Virus record (IMG/VR): IMGVR_UViG_3300022932_000015
Location: 30,210-94,209 of that record
Reading direction: 5' to 3' (one strand)
Source: a virus
Length of the DNA stretch: 64,000 nt
Part shown: one piece after another, positions 30,390 through 40,369 of the stretch
Numbering within the stretch: the first letter of the stretch is position 1
Layout: every line of letters begins with the position of its first letter
Notes under the pieces: model-generated
Told to the model about the DNA's origin: nothing
Seen by the model: only the letters and a program-made list of their open reading frames with translations
Database searches by the model: none
Program-made: the position numbers and the translations under genes

Positions 30390-30713
30390 ATGGACACATT
30401 GAACATAAACATACCCTCTAAAAACATTACACGTTCTATCCTAGAATTATTGAATCCTTATTTAGGATACCTTACTCCCGTAGAGCTATCTCTTGTAGAC
30501 TTAATTATAAGCAATAATATATCTAAAATAGATAGTACAACAAGAGCTAAGATTAGAGGATTGTCTAATTTAGACAAATACACATTTAACAACTATATCA
30601 AAAAGTTAAAAGATAAACAAGTATTGTTATTAAAAGATAATATCTTACTTATGAATCCAAAGATAGTAGGAATGACTAAGTCTAAATCTATTAATGTAAG
30701 TTTCTATGAGTAG
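30390..30713 (+). CDS. Winged-helix-like small protein (107 aa)
   Basis: The ATG at 30390 (MDTLNINIPSKNITRSILEL) is preferred to 30372, which lies within the promoter. Helical protein with a helix-turn-helix-like stretch LSNLDKYTFNNYIKKLKDKQ and a following hairpin LLLKDNILLMNP, suggesting a winged-helix DNA-binding fold and so a possible regulator of the late region. It overlaps the next gene by 8 bases. Confidence 0.55.
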   Translation: MDTLNINIPSKNITRSILELLNPYLGYLTPVELSLVDLIISNNISKIDSTTRAKIRGLSNLDKYTFNNYIKKLKDKQVLLLKDNILLMNPKIVGMTKSKSINVSFYE

Positions 30714-30933
30714 TAGCAAATTGTATGATGAGATTATTAATATTCTTTATGAAAAGTTTAAAGACTTTAGAATCTCTAAAGCTGAGATAGAAAGAATGGT
30801 GGATTCTCAGTTTAAAGTAGCTAGAGAGAGTATAGGAAAGAAACAAGCAGAAGTAACCATGTTTCCATATTTAGGAAAAGTAGTACCAACTAAAGCACAC
30901 CAAAGATATGTCAATAGTAAACAAAAGTCTTGA
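30706..30933 (+). CDS. HU/IHF-like small protein (75 aa)
   Basis: Contains ISKAEIERMVDSQFKVARES followed by EVTMFPYLGKVVPTKAHQR, whose strand-Gly-Lys turn recalls the end of HU/IHF-type or related phage proteins. Short and basic. It probably binds DNA; the exact family is uncertain. Overlaps 30908 by 26 bases. Confidence 0.5.
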   Translation: MSSSKLYDEIINILYEKFKDFRISKAEIERMVDSQFKVARESIGKKQAEVTMFPYLGKVVPTKAHQRYVNSKQKS

Positions 30934-31117
30934 GATCATAAACGGATGGGGAAATTATATATTTCCTAGTAGTGAAGTTGAAGAGCTAGCTAAAAAGAGA
31001 GCTGAGATATGTGGTCCTTGTGAAAACAATGTAGATGGAAAATGTGCTATTTGCCACTGTCCATTAGTAGCTAAGACTAGAAGTACAATATCTAATTGTC
31101 CAATACAACTATGGTAG
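30908..31117 (+). CDS. Zinc-ribbon protein (69 aa)
   Basis: Cysteines at CGPC, CAICHCPL and a late NCP give CxxC and CxxCxC pairs (residues about 35-64) that can bind zinc. Phage proteins of this shape are common near terminase genes. Ends TAG overlapping the next ATG (31111). Confidence 0.6.
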   Translation: MSIVNKSLEIINGWGNYIFPSSEVEELAKKRAEICGPCENNVDGKCAICHCPLVAKTRSTISNCPIQLW

Positions 31118-31380
31118 TAGAGTTTGAAGTTATAAATAGCTATCCAGTGTTGGATAAGGGAGTTAGTTGTGCTAGATACATTCCTAGGAGAACTACTCAA
31201 AAGAAACTGTTTACCATAGAGAATATGGAGGTAGAGGAGTATAGTGATTTCAATGGTAGAGTTTGTTCTAGGTATTGTACAACTAAGTATGGTACAGATT
31301 ATTACAGACTCAATATCCCATATGAGACTATGAAGACCAAATATTTTATGCCAATAGAAGTAAAAGGATTAGGAAAATAA
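31111..31380 (+). CDS. Hypothetical protein (89 aa)
   Basis: The start at 31111 (MVVEFEVINSYPVL) overlaps the previous TAG (ATGGTAG) and is preferred to 31096. Beta-rich with two Cys. Its last base is shared with the next ATG. No family recognised. Confidence 0.55.
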   Translation: MVVEFEVINSYPVLDKGVSCARYIPRRTTQKKLFTIENMEVEEYSDFNGRVCSRYCTTKYGTDYYRLNIPYETMKTKYFMPIEVKGLGK

Positions 31381-31781
31381 TGCAAAAAGAAATACTAATA
31401 CCTATATATGGATGCTCAGTATTTGTCCAAGTAACTAATGATATATTAGCTGCTAACAAATATTTAAAGTTACACTATGGTATTAGTGAAGATCTTTCAG
31501 ATTGTAGAGGAATAGTTTTTAACCAAATATCACCTGTCTATAAAGCTAGGATATTTGTTATGCTAATACAATACAATGAGAATAAAAAGGAGTATTGGGA
31601 TACCATAGGACATGAGATGATGCATTTAACTCAAGACATTCTTGAATCAAGACAAATATATTTTAAAAGGAAAGATTCTAATGAATCATATGCTTACATA
31701 CAAGGCCATCTAATGGCAGATACATATGATTTATTTGACAAAGCGTATAACAAATATAAACGATTAAAAACTAAAAATTAA
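31380..31781 (+). CDS. HExxH zinc-metallopeptidase-like protein
   Basis: 133 residues. TIGHEMMHLTQ (75-85) supplies a HExxH zinc site (H78, E79, H82) and NESYAYIQGHL (101-111) a likely third ligand E102, as in gluzincin-type phage peptidases. No prodomain or signal peptide. It is encoded just upstream of the packaging genes; it may process a phage or host protein, though binding without cleavage is possible. The family is not pinned down. Confidence 0.65.
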   Translation: MQKEILIPIYGCSVFVQVTNDILAANKYLKLHYGISEDLSDCRGIVFNQISPVYKARIFVMLIQYNENKKEYWDTIGHEMMHLTQDILESRQIYFKRKDSNESYAYIQGHLMADTYDLFDKAYNKYKRLKTKN

Positions 31782-31786
31782 AAACT

Positions 31787-32053
31787 ATGGAAGAAAAAAT
31801 CAAAAATCTTAGTGAATTAGAAATAATCAATAACAAAATTAGTGAAATAAACAAAGTACTTGGTCTTTTGAATACTAAATTGTTAAATAATTTAAATACA
31901 TTAAGAGGAGAAACTATAGATAAAAAGGAAGTTAACAATCCAAAGTCAGAGCCTAATGGTTTAATTGAAAAGTTAAATTGTGAAGTATCTTGCATAGAAA
32001 ATAGACTGGGTGATCTTGAATTAATGTTAATTGATTTAGCTCATTACATTTAA
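31787..32053 (+). CDS. Coiled-coil hypothetical protein (88 aa)
   Basis: Leu/Ile/Asn heptads across residues 5-50 (INNKISEINKVLGLLNTKLL) predict a coiled coil; the second half has a helix with ENRLGDLELMLIDLAHYI. Probably oligomeric. No other motif. Confidence 0.55.
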   Translation: MEEKIKNLSELEIINNKISEINKVLGLLNTKLLNNLNTLRGETIDKKEVNNPKSEPNGLIEKLNCEVSCIENRLGDLELMLIDLAHYI

Positions 32054-32059
32054 GATATT

Positions 32060-32623
32060 GTGGTAAAGATAGTAGATCTCAAAGATAATAAGGTTATCAT
32101 AGCTCCTGAATGCTTACTAATAGATCCATTCAAATCTATTTGGGAAGCTGATAAGACTGTGGAGAAGATAGAAGCTACTAAAGTAATAAAGTACTTATGG
32201 TTCTTTATTGACTTTGGTAGTCCATATTTTATGTATCAAGAGGAACAAAGGCATGATTTAATTCTGGAATACGTTTTAGGTGACAAAAACTTTAAACAAC
32301 CAAAGAACTTAGAATCTATAATTAAATCATATCTAGATGCTAATCCTAGACCAGCTGTAGAGATGTTATCTTCTGCAGTTGAAGTTGTCCATAAGATGAA
32401 AGATTTTTTTAAGTCAGTAGACTTTACAGCAACTCAAACCAATAAAATGGGAGTAGAGGAATTTACTTATGATATTGATAGAATAACTAAAGCTATCATG
32501 ATGATGCCTAAGCTGATAGACTCACTTAATCAAGCCACAGAGTTAGCCAAGAAAGAACAAGCAGGAACCTCTAAGGTCAGAGGTAATGCACAAACAAGTA
32601 TGTTAGAAGATAATAAATTATAA
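32060..32623 (+). CDS. Hypothetical protein upstream of terminase (187 aa)
   Basis: GTG start at 32060 (VKIVDLKDNKVIIAPE). Helical protein with FFIDFGSPYFMYQEEQRHDL and a Met-rich C-terminal helix. Its place two genes before the large terminase subunit makes a packaging-related role, even a small terminase subunit, possible, but no helix-turn-helix is evident and the call is only positional. Confidence 0.5.
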   Translation: MVKIVDLKDNKVIIAPECLLIDPFKSIWEADKTVEKIEATKVIKYLWFFIDFGSPYFMYQEEQRHDLILEYVLGDKNFKQPKNLESIIKSYLDANPRPAVEMLSSAVEVVHKMKDFFKSVDFTATQTNKMGVEEFTYDIDRITKAIMMMPKLIDSLNQATELAKKEQAGTSKVRGNAQTSMLEDNKL

Positions 32624-32624
32624 T

Positions 32625-32927
32625 ATGGACCACACAACTGAGACACATTATTCAAAAATAATATTAAACAACTCCAAAGAAGTAAAAGGAGATTTTAAGA
32701 GATCTATACTAACTATAGTACCATTGGATTCTACAATTAAAGAATTTAAACTACATGGGATTGATACATGGATATTAGAAGACGAGTACAAATCTCTTGA
32801 AGAGAATAATATTGATATTAATAATATAAGAGTGATGGCTTACGTTGAAGGAAGATATTCTCCTTATAATAAAGAAGGTAATAATATCCTATCTGCTGAT
32901 GCTTACCAATTACATATTATCTATTAG
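32625..32927 (+). CDS. Hypothetical protein (100 aa)
   Basis: Starts MDHTTETHYSKIILNNSKEV; beta-rich at the start, acidic in the middle, ending DAYQLHIIY with TAG two bases before the terminase ATG. No family recognised. Confidence 0.5.
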   Translation: MDHTTETHYSKIILNNSKEVKGDFKRSILTIVPLDSTIKEFKLHGIDTWILEDEYKSLEENNIDINNIRVMAYVEGRYSPYNKEGNNILSADAYQLHIIY

Positions 32928-32929
32928 AG

Positions 32930-35020
32930 ATGGTAGGAAAAGATAATCCATATATACCACCAGTAGATAGATTTACTCACTCTAGTGAGTTTAACTATCT
33001 AGCTAGGTTATTTACAGAGAATAAAAGCTACTGTAATATACCTGTAGGTACTTTTCAACATCTAGAGTTCTGGAGAGATGTTAAGGAAAAGTGTATAAAT
33101 GGTATGACTAATAGTGTTGGAATCAATATTACAGGTCCTCATTTCTTTTATCTAAATTTTTGTAGAATATTAGGAGAAAACCCACTTACTGGAAGGAAGA
33201 CTAAAATATTTCCTAAGTTTGTAGATATTGATTATGAATACTTCCACATGATTAACTATTGTAGAAACAATGGTAAGAATCTAGTAGCAGTAAAAGGTAG
33301 GAGGGGAGGTTGGTCTTATAAGGGAGCATCAGTAGCTAGTCATGAATTTACATTCTACCCTGAATCTAAGAACGTAATTGGTGCATTCTTTGGGAACTAT
33401 AGTCAGAATACTATGGATTTCTGTTTAGACAATTTGAACTGGTTAGCAGAAAATACACCATTTGGACATATTAGAAATCCCAATCTTAGAGATTCAGTAA
33501 TGTCTAAATATGAAAAAAATATTAATGGAGCTAAAATATGGGCTGGTTATCATTCATCTATAGAATCCTATAGTTTCAAAGATAGACCAGGGGCTGTTGT
33601 AGGTAAGTCTGCAAGTTGGTTATTGTTAGATGAAGCTGGTTTGTTTCCAAATATTACAGAGGCTTGGGGATACACAGAACCTCTAATTAAGGATGGTAGT
33701 AATGCTACAGGAAATGCTATTATCTACGGATCCTCAGGAGACATGGATTCTGGTAGTAGGTATTTCTATGAAATGTTTACAGATCCTAGAAAGTATAATA
33801 TGCTAGAATTTGATGATCCAGATAACCCGCAAATCAAAATTGGATTTTTCAGTAGTTCAACTAAGGGTAGGTGGGGTAAATGTCAAAATCCTAAATCTGA
33901 ATGGTATAACAAACCAATGGTAGATGAGGATGGTAACTCTAATAAAGAAGCTGCCTCTGATGACTTAGATTTTGAAAGACAAAGAGCAAGATCAGGAAAT
34001 GATCCTAAAGCTTATCATGCTGCAGTAACTCAATTCCCAACAACATGGAAAGAAGCTTTTTTGAGAAATAAATCTAATGTATTTGGATCACCTGATATGT
34101 TAGAATGGCTAGGAAAGTTAGAGAATACACCATCATTAAGAGCACAGAGTCAAGTTGGGGAATTGTACTTTGATACAGATGTAGAACTAAAGTGGAAGCC
34201 TAATGATGAATTACATCAAATCATAAACTTCCCTTTAAAAGCCTCAGAAAATGAAGATACTTCAGGAGCTATAGTAGTATGGGAACATCCTGAAAGAGGT
34301 GAAACTGTAGAAGATATAACAGGTCTCGTTCCTAATTGGTTATATATTGCAGGATGTGATCCCTATGATCAAGATAAATCAGAATCTGGATCTCTAGGTT
34401 CATTCATGGTTTACAAAAGATTTTATCAAGCTAACAAGACACATGACATATTAGTAGCTGAATATACTGGAAGACCAGAGAAAGCAGATATGTTTTATGA
34501 GAATTGTAGAAAGCTATGTATCTATTATAATGCTAAGTGTCTGTATGAAAATCAATTAAAAGGATTAAAGACATATTTTGAGATGAAGAATAGTCTTCAT
34601 TACTTATTTGAACAACCTGGAATTATCAAGGATATTGTAAAAGATTCTAGAGTTCAAAGGGGTTATGGAATTCATATGAATAGAGGAAGTAATGGAATCA
34701 ATGGTATTAAGGATCAATGTGAGATCTACCTTAAGCAATGGTTATATGAAGAGAAAACTGATGTTAATGGTAATAAGTTTCTAAACTTTCATACTATAAA
34801 ATCAATTCCACTATTAAAAGAACTAATAGCTTATGATAGAGAAATAAACACCGATAGGGTTATAGCATTCATGTTATGTATATTACAAACAAAAGAATTA
34901 CACAGAATACATGTAGAAGAGCTATCTAACATAAACAGTGGAGAGATAGATTTTCTTACTAAGTTTTACAAAAAAAACACTATATTTAACAAGGGCAAGT
35001 TATCAAAAGCCTTCAGATAA
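32930..35020 (+). CDS. terL: Terminase large subunit
   Basis: 696 residues, the size usual for crAss-like phages. ATPase part: Walker A-like VKGRRGGWSYKG (121-132) and Walker B SWLLLDEAGLF (229-239, D234, E235). Nuclease part: YIAGCDPYDQDK (about residue 475) starts the RNase H-like metal site. The protein pumps DNA into the procapsid through the portal and cuts the concatemer. Its last base is shared with the portal ATG. Confidence 0.93.
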   Translation: MVGKDNPYIPPVDRFTHSSEFNYLARLFTENKSYCNIPVGTFQHLEFWRDVKEKCINGMTNSVGINITGPHFFYLNFCRILGENPLTGRKTKIFPKFVDIDYEYFHMINYCRNNGKNLVAVKGRRGGWSYKGASVASHEFTFYPESKNVIGAFFGNYSQNTMDFCLDNLNWLAENTPFGHIRNPNLRDSVMSKYEKNINGAKIWAGYHSSIESYSFKDRPGAVVGKSASWLLLDEAGLFPNITEAWGYTEPLIKDGSNATGNAIIYGSSGDMDSGSRYFYEMFTDPRKYNMLEFDDPDNPQIKIGFFSSSTKGRWGKCQNPKSEWYNKPMVDEDGNSNKEAASDDLDFERQRARSGNDPKAYHAAVTQFPTTWKEAFLRNKSNVFGSPDMLEWLGKLENTPSLRAQSQVGELYFDTDVELKWKPNDELHQIINFPLKASENEDTSGAIVVWEHPERGETVEDITGLVPNWLYIAGCDPYDQDKSESGSLGSFMVYKRFYQANKTHDILVAEYTGRPEKADMFYENCRKLCIYYNAKCLYENQLKGLKTYFEMKNSLHYLFEQPGIIKDIVKDSRVQRGYGIHMNRGSNGINGIKDQCEIYLKQWLYEEKTDVNGNKFLNFHTIKSIPLLKELIAYDREINTDRVIAFMLCILQTKELHRIHVEELSNINSGEIDFLTKFYKKNTIFNKGKLSKAFR

Positions 35021-37593
35021 TGGATAATAAAGACTCATATAACAATGGTGGCAGTAGCTCACTACCTCAACAAAAATTACCTTTTAGCAAGAAGAATAAG
35101 GAATGGGGTAAGGCTTGTATAAATCACTACTCAAACTACAGATATACTAATGGGACCAATATTAGATCAGAGAGGTTTAAGAAGTTAATAAACTATGATC
35201 TATACAATGGGAAGGTAAATTTTAAGGATGTAGAGAATATCTGTAATCCAATGGGATTAGCTGATTCTACATGGGCTAGTAGATTTCAACACTATGACAT
35301 TATATCTGAACCTATAAGATTACTTATTGGAGAAGAGACAAAAAGACCTGATAATCATATAGTTGTCTCGGAATCTCCATTAGATATTAATAGAAAGAGT
35401 CAAGCTTTGAAGGATAAAATCATGGCTTTCCTAGAAGACTCTTTAGTAGCTAAAATTGATCCTAGTCAAATAGATCCAAATAACCCTCCTCAAACACCTG
35501 AACAAATATTAAAATTTGAGAAGTATACACCTTCTGATATAATAGAACATAAGTCAAATCAATTACTTAAGGTTCTGAAGAAAAAAATAAATACTAAATT
35601 ACTATTCTCCCAAGGCTGGAAGGATGCCTTGATAGCTGGAGAAGAGATCTATTGGATAGGTATACTAAACAATGAAGTATCAATGAAAAGAGTTAATCCA
35701 ATTAACTTAACTGTTATACTTGATGATGATACCAACTATATTGATGATGCTATTGCAATTGTTGAGGAAAGAATGCTAACAGTCTCAACAATACTTGATG
35801 AGTTTGGAGATGATTTAAAACCAGGAGACTTTGATAAATTGAATGATTACTCAAGAGGTGTATTTGGTAGCTTTATGAATGCTGGTGGTTATGAACCACA
35901 GTTTGAAGTAATAAATGATCAAAATGCTTTTGTTGGTGTTACTCCAACTAATGTAACTGGAAACAATAATGCTCAGAACTATGCAATAAGAGTAACCAGA
36001 GTAGAGTGGAAATCTATGCAAGAGATTGGTGAACTAACATATACTGATGAAAATGGTGAGATAGTAGTACAGATAATTGATGAAAACTTTAACTTAAAAC
36101 TGTTCAAAGAAGTTTATCCTGATGCATTAGTAGAATGGTTTTGGATTAATCAGGCTTGGGAAGGTGTTAAGATAGGTCAAGATGTCTATGTTGGAGTTAG
36201 ACCGAAACCAAATCAAAGACGTAGAATGGATAATCCATATTACTGTAGATTAGGTTATACTGGGTTTATTTATGAAGCAACTAACTCACAATCAGTTAGT
36301 TTAGTAGATAGATTGAAACCTTATCAATACTTATATGATATTATAGCTTACAGACTTGAGATTGCTTTTGCTTCAGATAAAGGTAAAGTATTCTTAATGG
36401 ACTTAGCTCAAGTTCCACAAAGTCATGGAATGGATTTAGAGCAATGGATGCATTATCTAAAAGAGATGGGTATTGCATTTGTCAATAGTTTTGAGGAGGG
36501 GAAGAAGGGTGCTACAGTTGGGCAAACATCAAGATTCAACCAATTCCAGGCTTTAGATCTAAGCCTAGCACAATCTATTCAGCAATATATAAATATGCTG
36601 GATTATATAAAGAACCAAGTATACTTTGTATCTGGTGTGACTCCACAAAGATTAGGAGCTATTAACAATACAGAACTTGTTGGAAATGTAGATAGAGCTG
36701 TAACACAGTCAGCACTAATTACTGAATACCTCTATGAAGCTCATGGAGAGGTTAAGAGAAGGGCATATACTTCAATGATAGAAGTTGCTAAGATAGCTTA
36801 TAAGAATGGTCTAACCACACAGTATGTGTTAGATGACATGGGTATTGAGACATTAAATATAGAGGAACTTGAATTTGAGAATTCTGAATTTAGTGTATTT
36901 GCATCTAATAATTCTAGAGATTTAGATCTTAAAGCTAAATTAGATCAGTTAGTACAAGTAGCTATGCAAACAGAAAAAGCAGATTTATCTACTGTAATTG
37001 ATGTGTTAATAAATGATTCTCCTAGAGATATCATAAGAACCTTACAGAAATCAGAAGAGGAATTCTACCAAAGAAAACAACAAGAAGCTGAAAATCAAAA
37101 CCAACTTCAAGCTCAAGTACAAGAACTTCAGGCTAAAATGCATGAAGAACAACTACAAGATAAACAAGCTGATAGAGAATTAAATCAATATATTGCTGAT
37201 ACTAACAACTCTACTAAGATTGAAGTAGCTACAATAAATGCATTATCTGGTAAGGATGGTCCTAGTGATATGGATGGTAATGGTGTACCAGATGCCATAG
37301 AAGTAGGTAAGCTTGCTCAATCAGAAAGAGAGTTAGCTGCTAAAAACTTCATGGAACAAAGCAAATTAGTACATGAGAAATATAAGCATGAAAAAGAAAT
37401 CTCATTAAAAGAGAAGGAGATAAACTCTAAGAATGATATTGAGAACAAAAAGCTGGAACAAATAAAGGTTCAAAATAAAAACCAAATAGAGTTAGCTGAC
37501 AAAAAAGCTAAACTAGATAAGGAACTAATGGACAAAAAAGTACAGATAGAGAAAATAAAGCTCAGAGGTAAGTCTAATGCAAAAAAGAAATAA
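35020..37593 (+). CDS. Portal protein
   Basis: 857 residues, matching the large crAss-like portals. It follows terminase directly. The main body (about 30-640) has portal-like mixed folds (AYRLEIAFASDKGKVFLMD, then NQVYFVSGVTPQRLGAI). A long charged coiled-coil tail (about 690-857) follows. Near 749-761 the linker has DMDGNGVPDAIE, a Ca-binding-loop-like DxDxNG motif. The dodecameric portal would sit at the capsid vertex and connect to the ring proteins. Confidence 0.88.
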   Translation: MDNKDSYNNGGSSSLPQQKLPFSKKNKEWGKACINHYSNYRYTNGTNIRSERFKKLINYDLYNGKVNFKDVENICNPMGLADSTWASRFQHYDIISEPIRLLIGEETKRPDNHIVVSESPLDINRKSQALKDKIMAFLEDSLVAKIDPSQIDPNNPPQTPEQILKFEKYTPSDIIEHKSNQLLKVLKKKINTKLLFSQGWKDALIAGEEIYWIGILNNEVSMKRVNPINLTVILDDDTNYIDDAIAIVEERMLTVSTILDEFGDDLKPGDFDKLNDYSRGVFGSFMNAGGYEPQFEVINDQNAFVGVTPTNVTGNNNAQNYAIRVTRVEWKSMQEIGELTYTDENGEIVVQIIDENFNLKLFKEVYPDALVEWFWINQAWEGVKIGQDVYVGVRPKPNQRRRMDNPYYCRLGYTGFIYEATNSQSVSLVDRLKPYQYLYDIIAYRLEIAFASDKGKVFLMDLAQVPQSHGMDLEQWMHYLKEMGIAFVNSFEEGKKGATVGQTSRFNQFQALDLSLAQSIQQYINMLDYIKNQVYFVSGVTPQRLGAINNTELVGNVDRAVTQSALITEYLYEAHGEVKRRAYTSMIEVAKIAYKNGLTTQYVLDDMGIETLNIEELEFENSEFSVFASNNSRDLDLKAKLDQLVQVAMQTEKADLSTVIDVLINDSPRDIIRTLQKSEEEFYQRKQQEAENQNQLQAQVQELQAKMHEEQLQDKQADRELNQYIADTNNSTKIEVATINALSGKDGPSDMDGNGVPDAIEVGKLAQSERELAAKNFMEQSKLVHEKYKHEKEISLKEKEINSKNDIENKKLEQIKVQNKNQIELADKKAKLDKELMDKKVQIEKIKLRGKSNAKKK

Positions 37594-37640
37594 TACAATA
37601 ATAGCTATATAAACTAAATCAAAATAACAGCAAAATATAC

Positions 37641-37671
37641 TTGCAAAGTATAACAAAATCAATTATATTAT
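37641..37671 (+). promoter_or_regulatory. Bacteroidota-type promoter before the capsid genes
   Basis: TTG at 37641-37643, exactly 20 bases, TATATTAT at 37664-37671, in the 99-base gap between portal and the scaffold-like gene, whose ATG is 22 bases downstream. Confidence 0.55.
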
Positions 37672-37692
37672 AAATAATAAAGGGTAAACAAA

Positions 37693-38844
37693 ATGAGTAC
37701 AAAAAACAAGGAAGACAAACAAGGTCAAGTTAATCTTTTAAAAGATTCAATTTTTGATGATGGAACTGATATAATCTTTAATGCAGATGATACAGTAATT
37801 GATGATGAAGTAGAGAACAATCAGGATGATGTTGTAAGTCATGATGAAATCACAGGTGAACCAACTAATGAAGAAGAAAAGAAAGAACCTGAGAAAGTAG
37901 CACCTACTAAAAAACCAGTTAAATTTGAAGCGAAAGAAGTTACTAAAGTAGAAGAGGAAGCTGTTGAAGAACAACATGCATCCCAGATAGCAGTAGTGGC
38001 ATCATTCTTAGGAGAAAGTGGTATTGTTGATTATGACCCAGAAAAATTTGAAGATTCTGAAGAAGGATTAAGAACTTTAGTTAAGGATTCAATTTCCAAG
38101 GGAATTGATGAATACAAAAAAAGTAAGCCTGAAGATATTCAGTTATTTTTAGACTTCGTAGATGCAGGAGGAGATCCTAGAAAATTCCACGAAGTATATT
38201 ATAACAGTACATCTTGGGAAAAATTTGAAGTAAAAGATGATAACTCTGCCAAATATGTTGTAGAGGAATATCTTAGAAGTAGAGGAGATGGTGAAGAAGA
38301 GATCAAGGAAAAGATTGAAGTTTTTGAAACTGGTGGGATACTAGAAAAAGAAGCAAAAAGAAACTTAGCTAGACTTCAAAAAGAAGAATTAGATAATAAA
38401 GCAACTCTTTTGGAACATCAAAAAAGATATGATGATGAACAAAGAGAAATGGCTAAAAAAGAATACGAAGAATTTAAAAAAGACTTCTATTCAAAAGAAG
38501 AGTTAAATGGTTTTAAATTAACACCAGCAGTAAAAGATAAGTTATGGGGATTTATGACTAGCTCAGATAAGAAGACTGGACTGACACCATTACAAAAACA
38601 CAATCAAGAGAACACCAATGCCCAATATTTATATGCTTATTTAGCAATGAATAACTGGAACTTGGAAACATTGCTAACAAAAGAAAAAACAAAAATACAC
38701 AGTGAATTAGCTGATAAACTTAGAAACTCTACAAAAGATAGTAGATCTAAAATAAAATCAGGTCAACAAGATTCATTCACTGATGAAAAGACCTCTAGTG
38801 GCTTTAGCCTATTTAGACAAGCTTTAGAGAATAACAAAATATAA
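37693..38844 (+). CDS. Probable capsid scaffold / internal protein (383 aa)
   Basis: Very acidic N-terminus (about 20-90, many Asp/Glu with a KKPVKFEAKEVTK patch), a helical middle and a charged coiled-coil region (about 215-265). It lies between portal and major capsid protein, where tailed phages put scaffolds. No protease motif. Scaffolding is inferred from position, acidity and coiled coil. Confidence 0.6.
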   Translation: MSTKNKEDKQGQVNLLKDSIFDDGTDIIFNADDTVIDDEVENNQDDVVSHDEITGEPTNEEEKKEPEKVAPTKKPVKFEAKEVTKVEEEAVEEQHASQIAVVASFLGESGIVDYDPEKFEDSEEGLRTLVKDSISKGIDEYKKSKPEDIQLFLDFVDAGGDPRKFHEVYYNSTSWEKFEVKDDNSAKYVVEEYLRSRGDGEEEIKEKIEVFETGGILEKEAKRNLARLQKEELDNKATLLEHQKRYDDEQREMAKKEYEEFKKDFYSKEELNGFKLTPAVKDKLWGFMTSSDKKTGLTPLQKHNQENTNAQYLYAYLAMNNWNLETLLTKEKTKIHSELADKLRNSTKDSRSKIKSGQQDSFTDEKTSSGFSLFRQALENNKI

Positions 38845-38875
38845 GATTATTATTAACTTAAAATAAATAAACAAA

Positions 38876-40327
38876 ATGCAAATTAGTCCATTACAAATAA
38901 CAAACATGAATTGGCATGCTGGGTTAACTCAAGATACCCACTTATCCAACTTTTTCATGACTGAACCAGATATTGCTAGTCAGATAGTTACACGTATTTA
39001 TAACAGATCAAATGGTTATAAAAATGCTTTATCTTACTTGACAGGTGGTATGGGTAAATCAAAAGAAATAAATGGTATCCAATATCGTTGGAATATCATA
39101 GGAGACAGCAAAAAAGCAATTATGATTTCAAGAGCAGCATTTGATGGTGCAGGATCTCTTGGTATCAATAACACAACTTTTAAAATTGGAGTAGCTGAAA
39201 AATGGTTCACTGAAGGTGACGTTTTAATTCCAGATGATCCAAGATTCCAAATGAGAGTTATGGGTGAACCAACTAATGATGGTTCAGATTATATCTTAAC
39301 TTTACAATTAGTAACAAACGATGCTACATTATTTGTACCAAGTTCATTGTTATCAGTTGGAAAAGAAGTTTCTAAAGAGTTTAATATCGTAGAACATGAT
39401 CACTCTAGAACATCTGGAGAAACGACATATTCTACTCCATTAATGTTAGAAAACTACATGGCTACATTAAGAAAGAAATATTCGGTAACAGGAGCTGCTC
39501 ACAGTCGTGTTATGTGTATTACTATTCAAAATTCAGAAACAGGTGAAAAAACAACTTCTTGGGTGAAATATGCTGAGTGGGAATTTTGGAAACAGTTTAT
39601 GGATGAGATTGAAATCCACTTAATGTATGGTCAATCTAACGTTAAATCTAATGGTACTACAAGTCTTAAAGGTGCATCAGGTAATGCTATCTTTACTGGT
39701 GGTGGTTTAGAATCACAAATTGCTCCAGGTAACAAACGTTTATATACTACTTTATCAGAAAAAACTATTCGTGATTTCATGGATGATTTATCTTATAATG
39801 GTACAGAAGATGGTCCTAGAGAATATGTAGCTTTATGTGGTAGAGGATTTATGAATCTATTTGATCAAGCTATGAAACGTTCAGTAGGTGCACTTAGTTT
39901 AGTAGATAGTCATTTTGTTTCAGGTTCAGGACAAAACCTTCAATTAGAAGGACAATTCTTGAAATACACTGGATTGAATGGTGATAAAATTACTTTAAAA
40001 GAATATGCTCCATATAATGATCCATTCAGAAATAGGTTAGTTAATCCTCAAACAGGTAAACCTGCTGAGTCTTACAAAGCAACTTTCTTGAACTTCAAAT
40101 CTTATAACAAAGGTGAAGCAAATATCCAAAAAGTATACAATAAAGATCGTGAAATGGTAACTACTTATGTAGAAGGTATGTACGGTCCTTATGGTCCTAA
40201 GAAAAATGGATCTTCTGCTAGTTCAGTAGATGGATATGTATTTGAGGCTATGACAGAATGTGGTATCATGTTAAAAGATCCTACAGATGCAGCACAATTA
40301 ATTCTTGACGTTGATAACTTATCTTAA
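38876..40327 (+). CDS. Major capsid protein
   Basis: 483 residues, the length of crAss-like major capsid proteins. The N-terminus (QISPLQITNMNWHAGLTQDT) followed by HLSNFFMTEPDIASQIVTRI is a pattern I associate with that family; later parts include YRWNIIGDSKKAIMI and LRKKYSVTGAAHSRV. It is followed by a strong terminator hairpin (40341), as expected for an abundantly made protein. It would form the HK97-fold capsid shell. Confidence 0.9.
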   Translation: MQISPLQITNMNWHAGLTQDTHLSNFFMTEPDIASQIVTRIYNRSNGYKNALSYLTGGMGKSKEINGIQYRWNIIGDSKKAIMISRAAFDGAGSLGINNTTFKIGVAEKWFTEGDVLIPDDPRFQMRVMGEPTNDGSDYILTLQLVTNDATLFVPSSLLSVGKEVSKEFNIVEHDHSRTSGETTYSTPLMLENYMATLRKKYSVTGAAHSRVMCITIQNSETGEKTTSWVKYAEWEFWKQFMDEIEIHLMYGQSNVKSNGTTSLKGASGNAIFTGGGLESQIAPGNKRLYTTLSEKTIRDFMDDLSYNGTEDGPREYVALCGRGFMNLFDQAMKRSVGALSLVDSHFVSGSGQNLQLEGQFLKYTGLNGDKITLKEYAPYNDPFRNRLVNPQTGKPAESYKATFLNFKSYNKGEANIQKVYNKDREMVTTYVEGMYGPYGPKKNGSSASSVDGYVFEAMTECGIMLKDPTDAAQLILDVDNLS

Positions 40328-40340
40328 AATAAAAGGTTTT

Positions 40341-40369
40341 AAGGAGTGTACCTTAACACTCCTTTTTTT
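40341..40369 (+). terminator. Intrinsic terminator after the capsid gene
   Basis: Perfect 9-base arms AAGGAGTGT / ACACTCCTT (40341-40349, 40356-40364), 6-base loop, then a run of T to 40369. It lies 13 bases past the stop of the major capsid gene and 30 before the next ATG. Confidence 0.85.
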
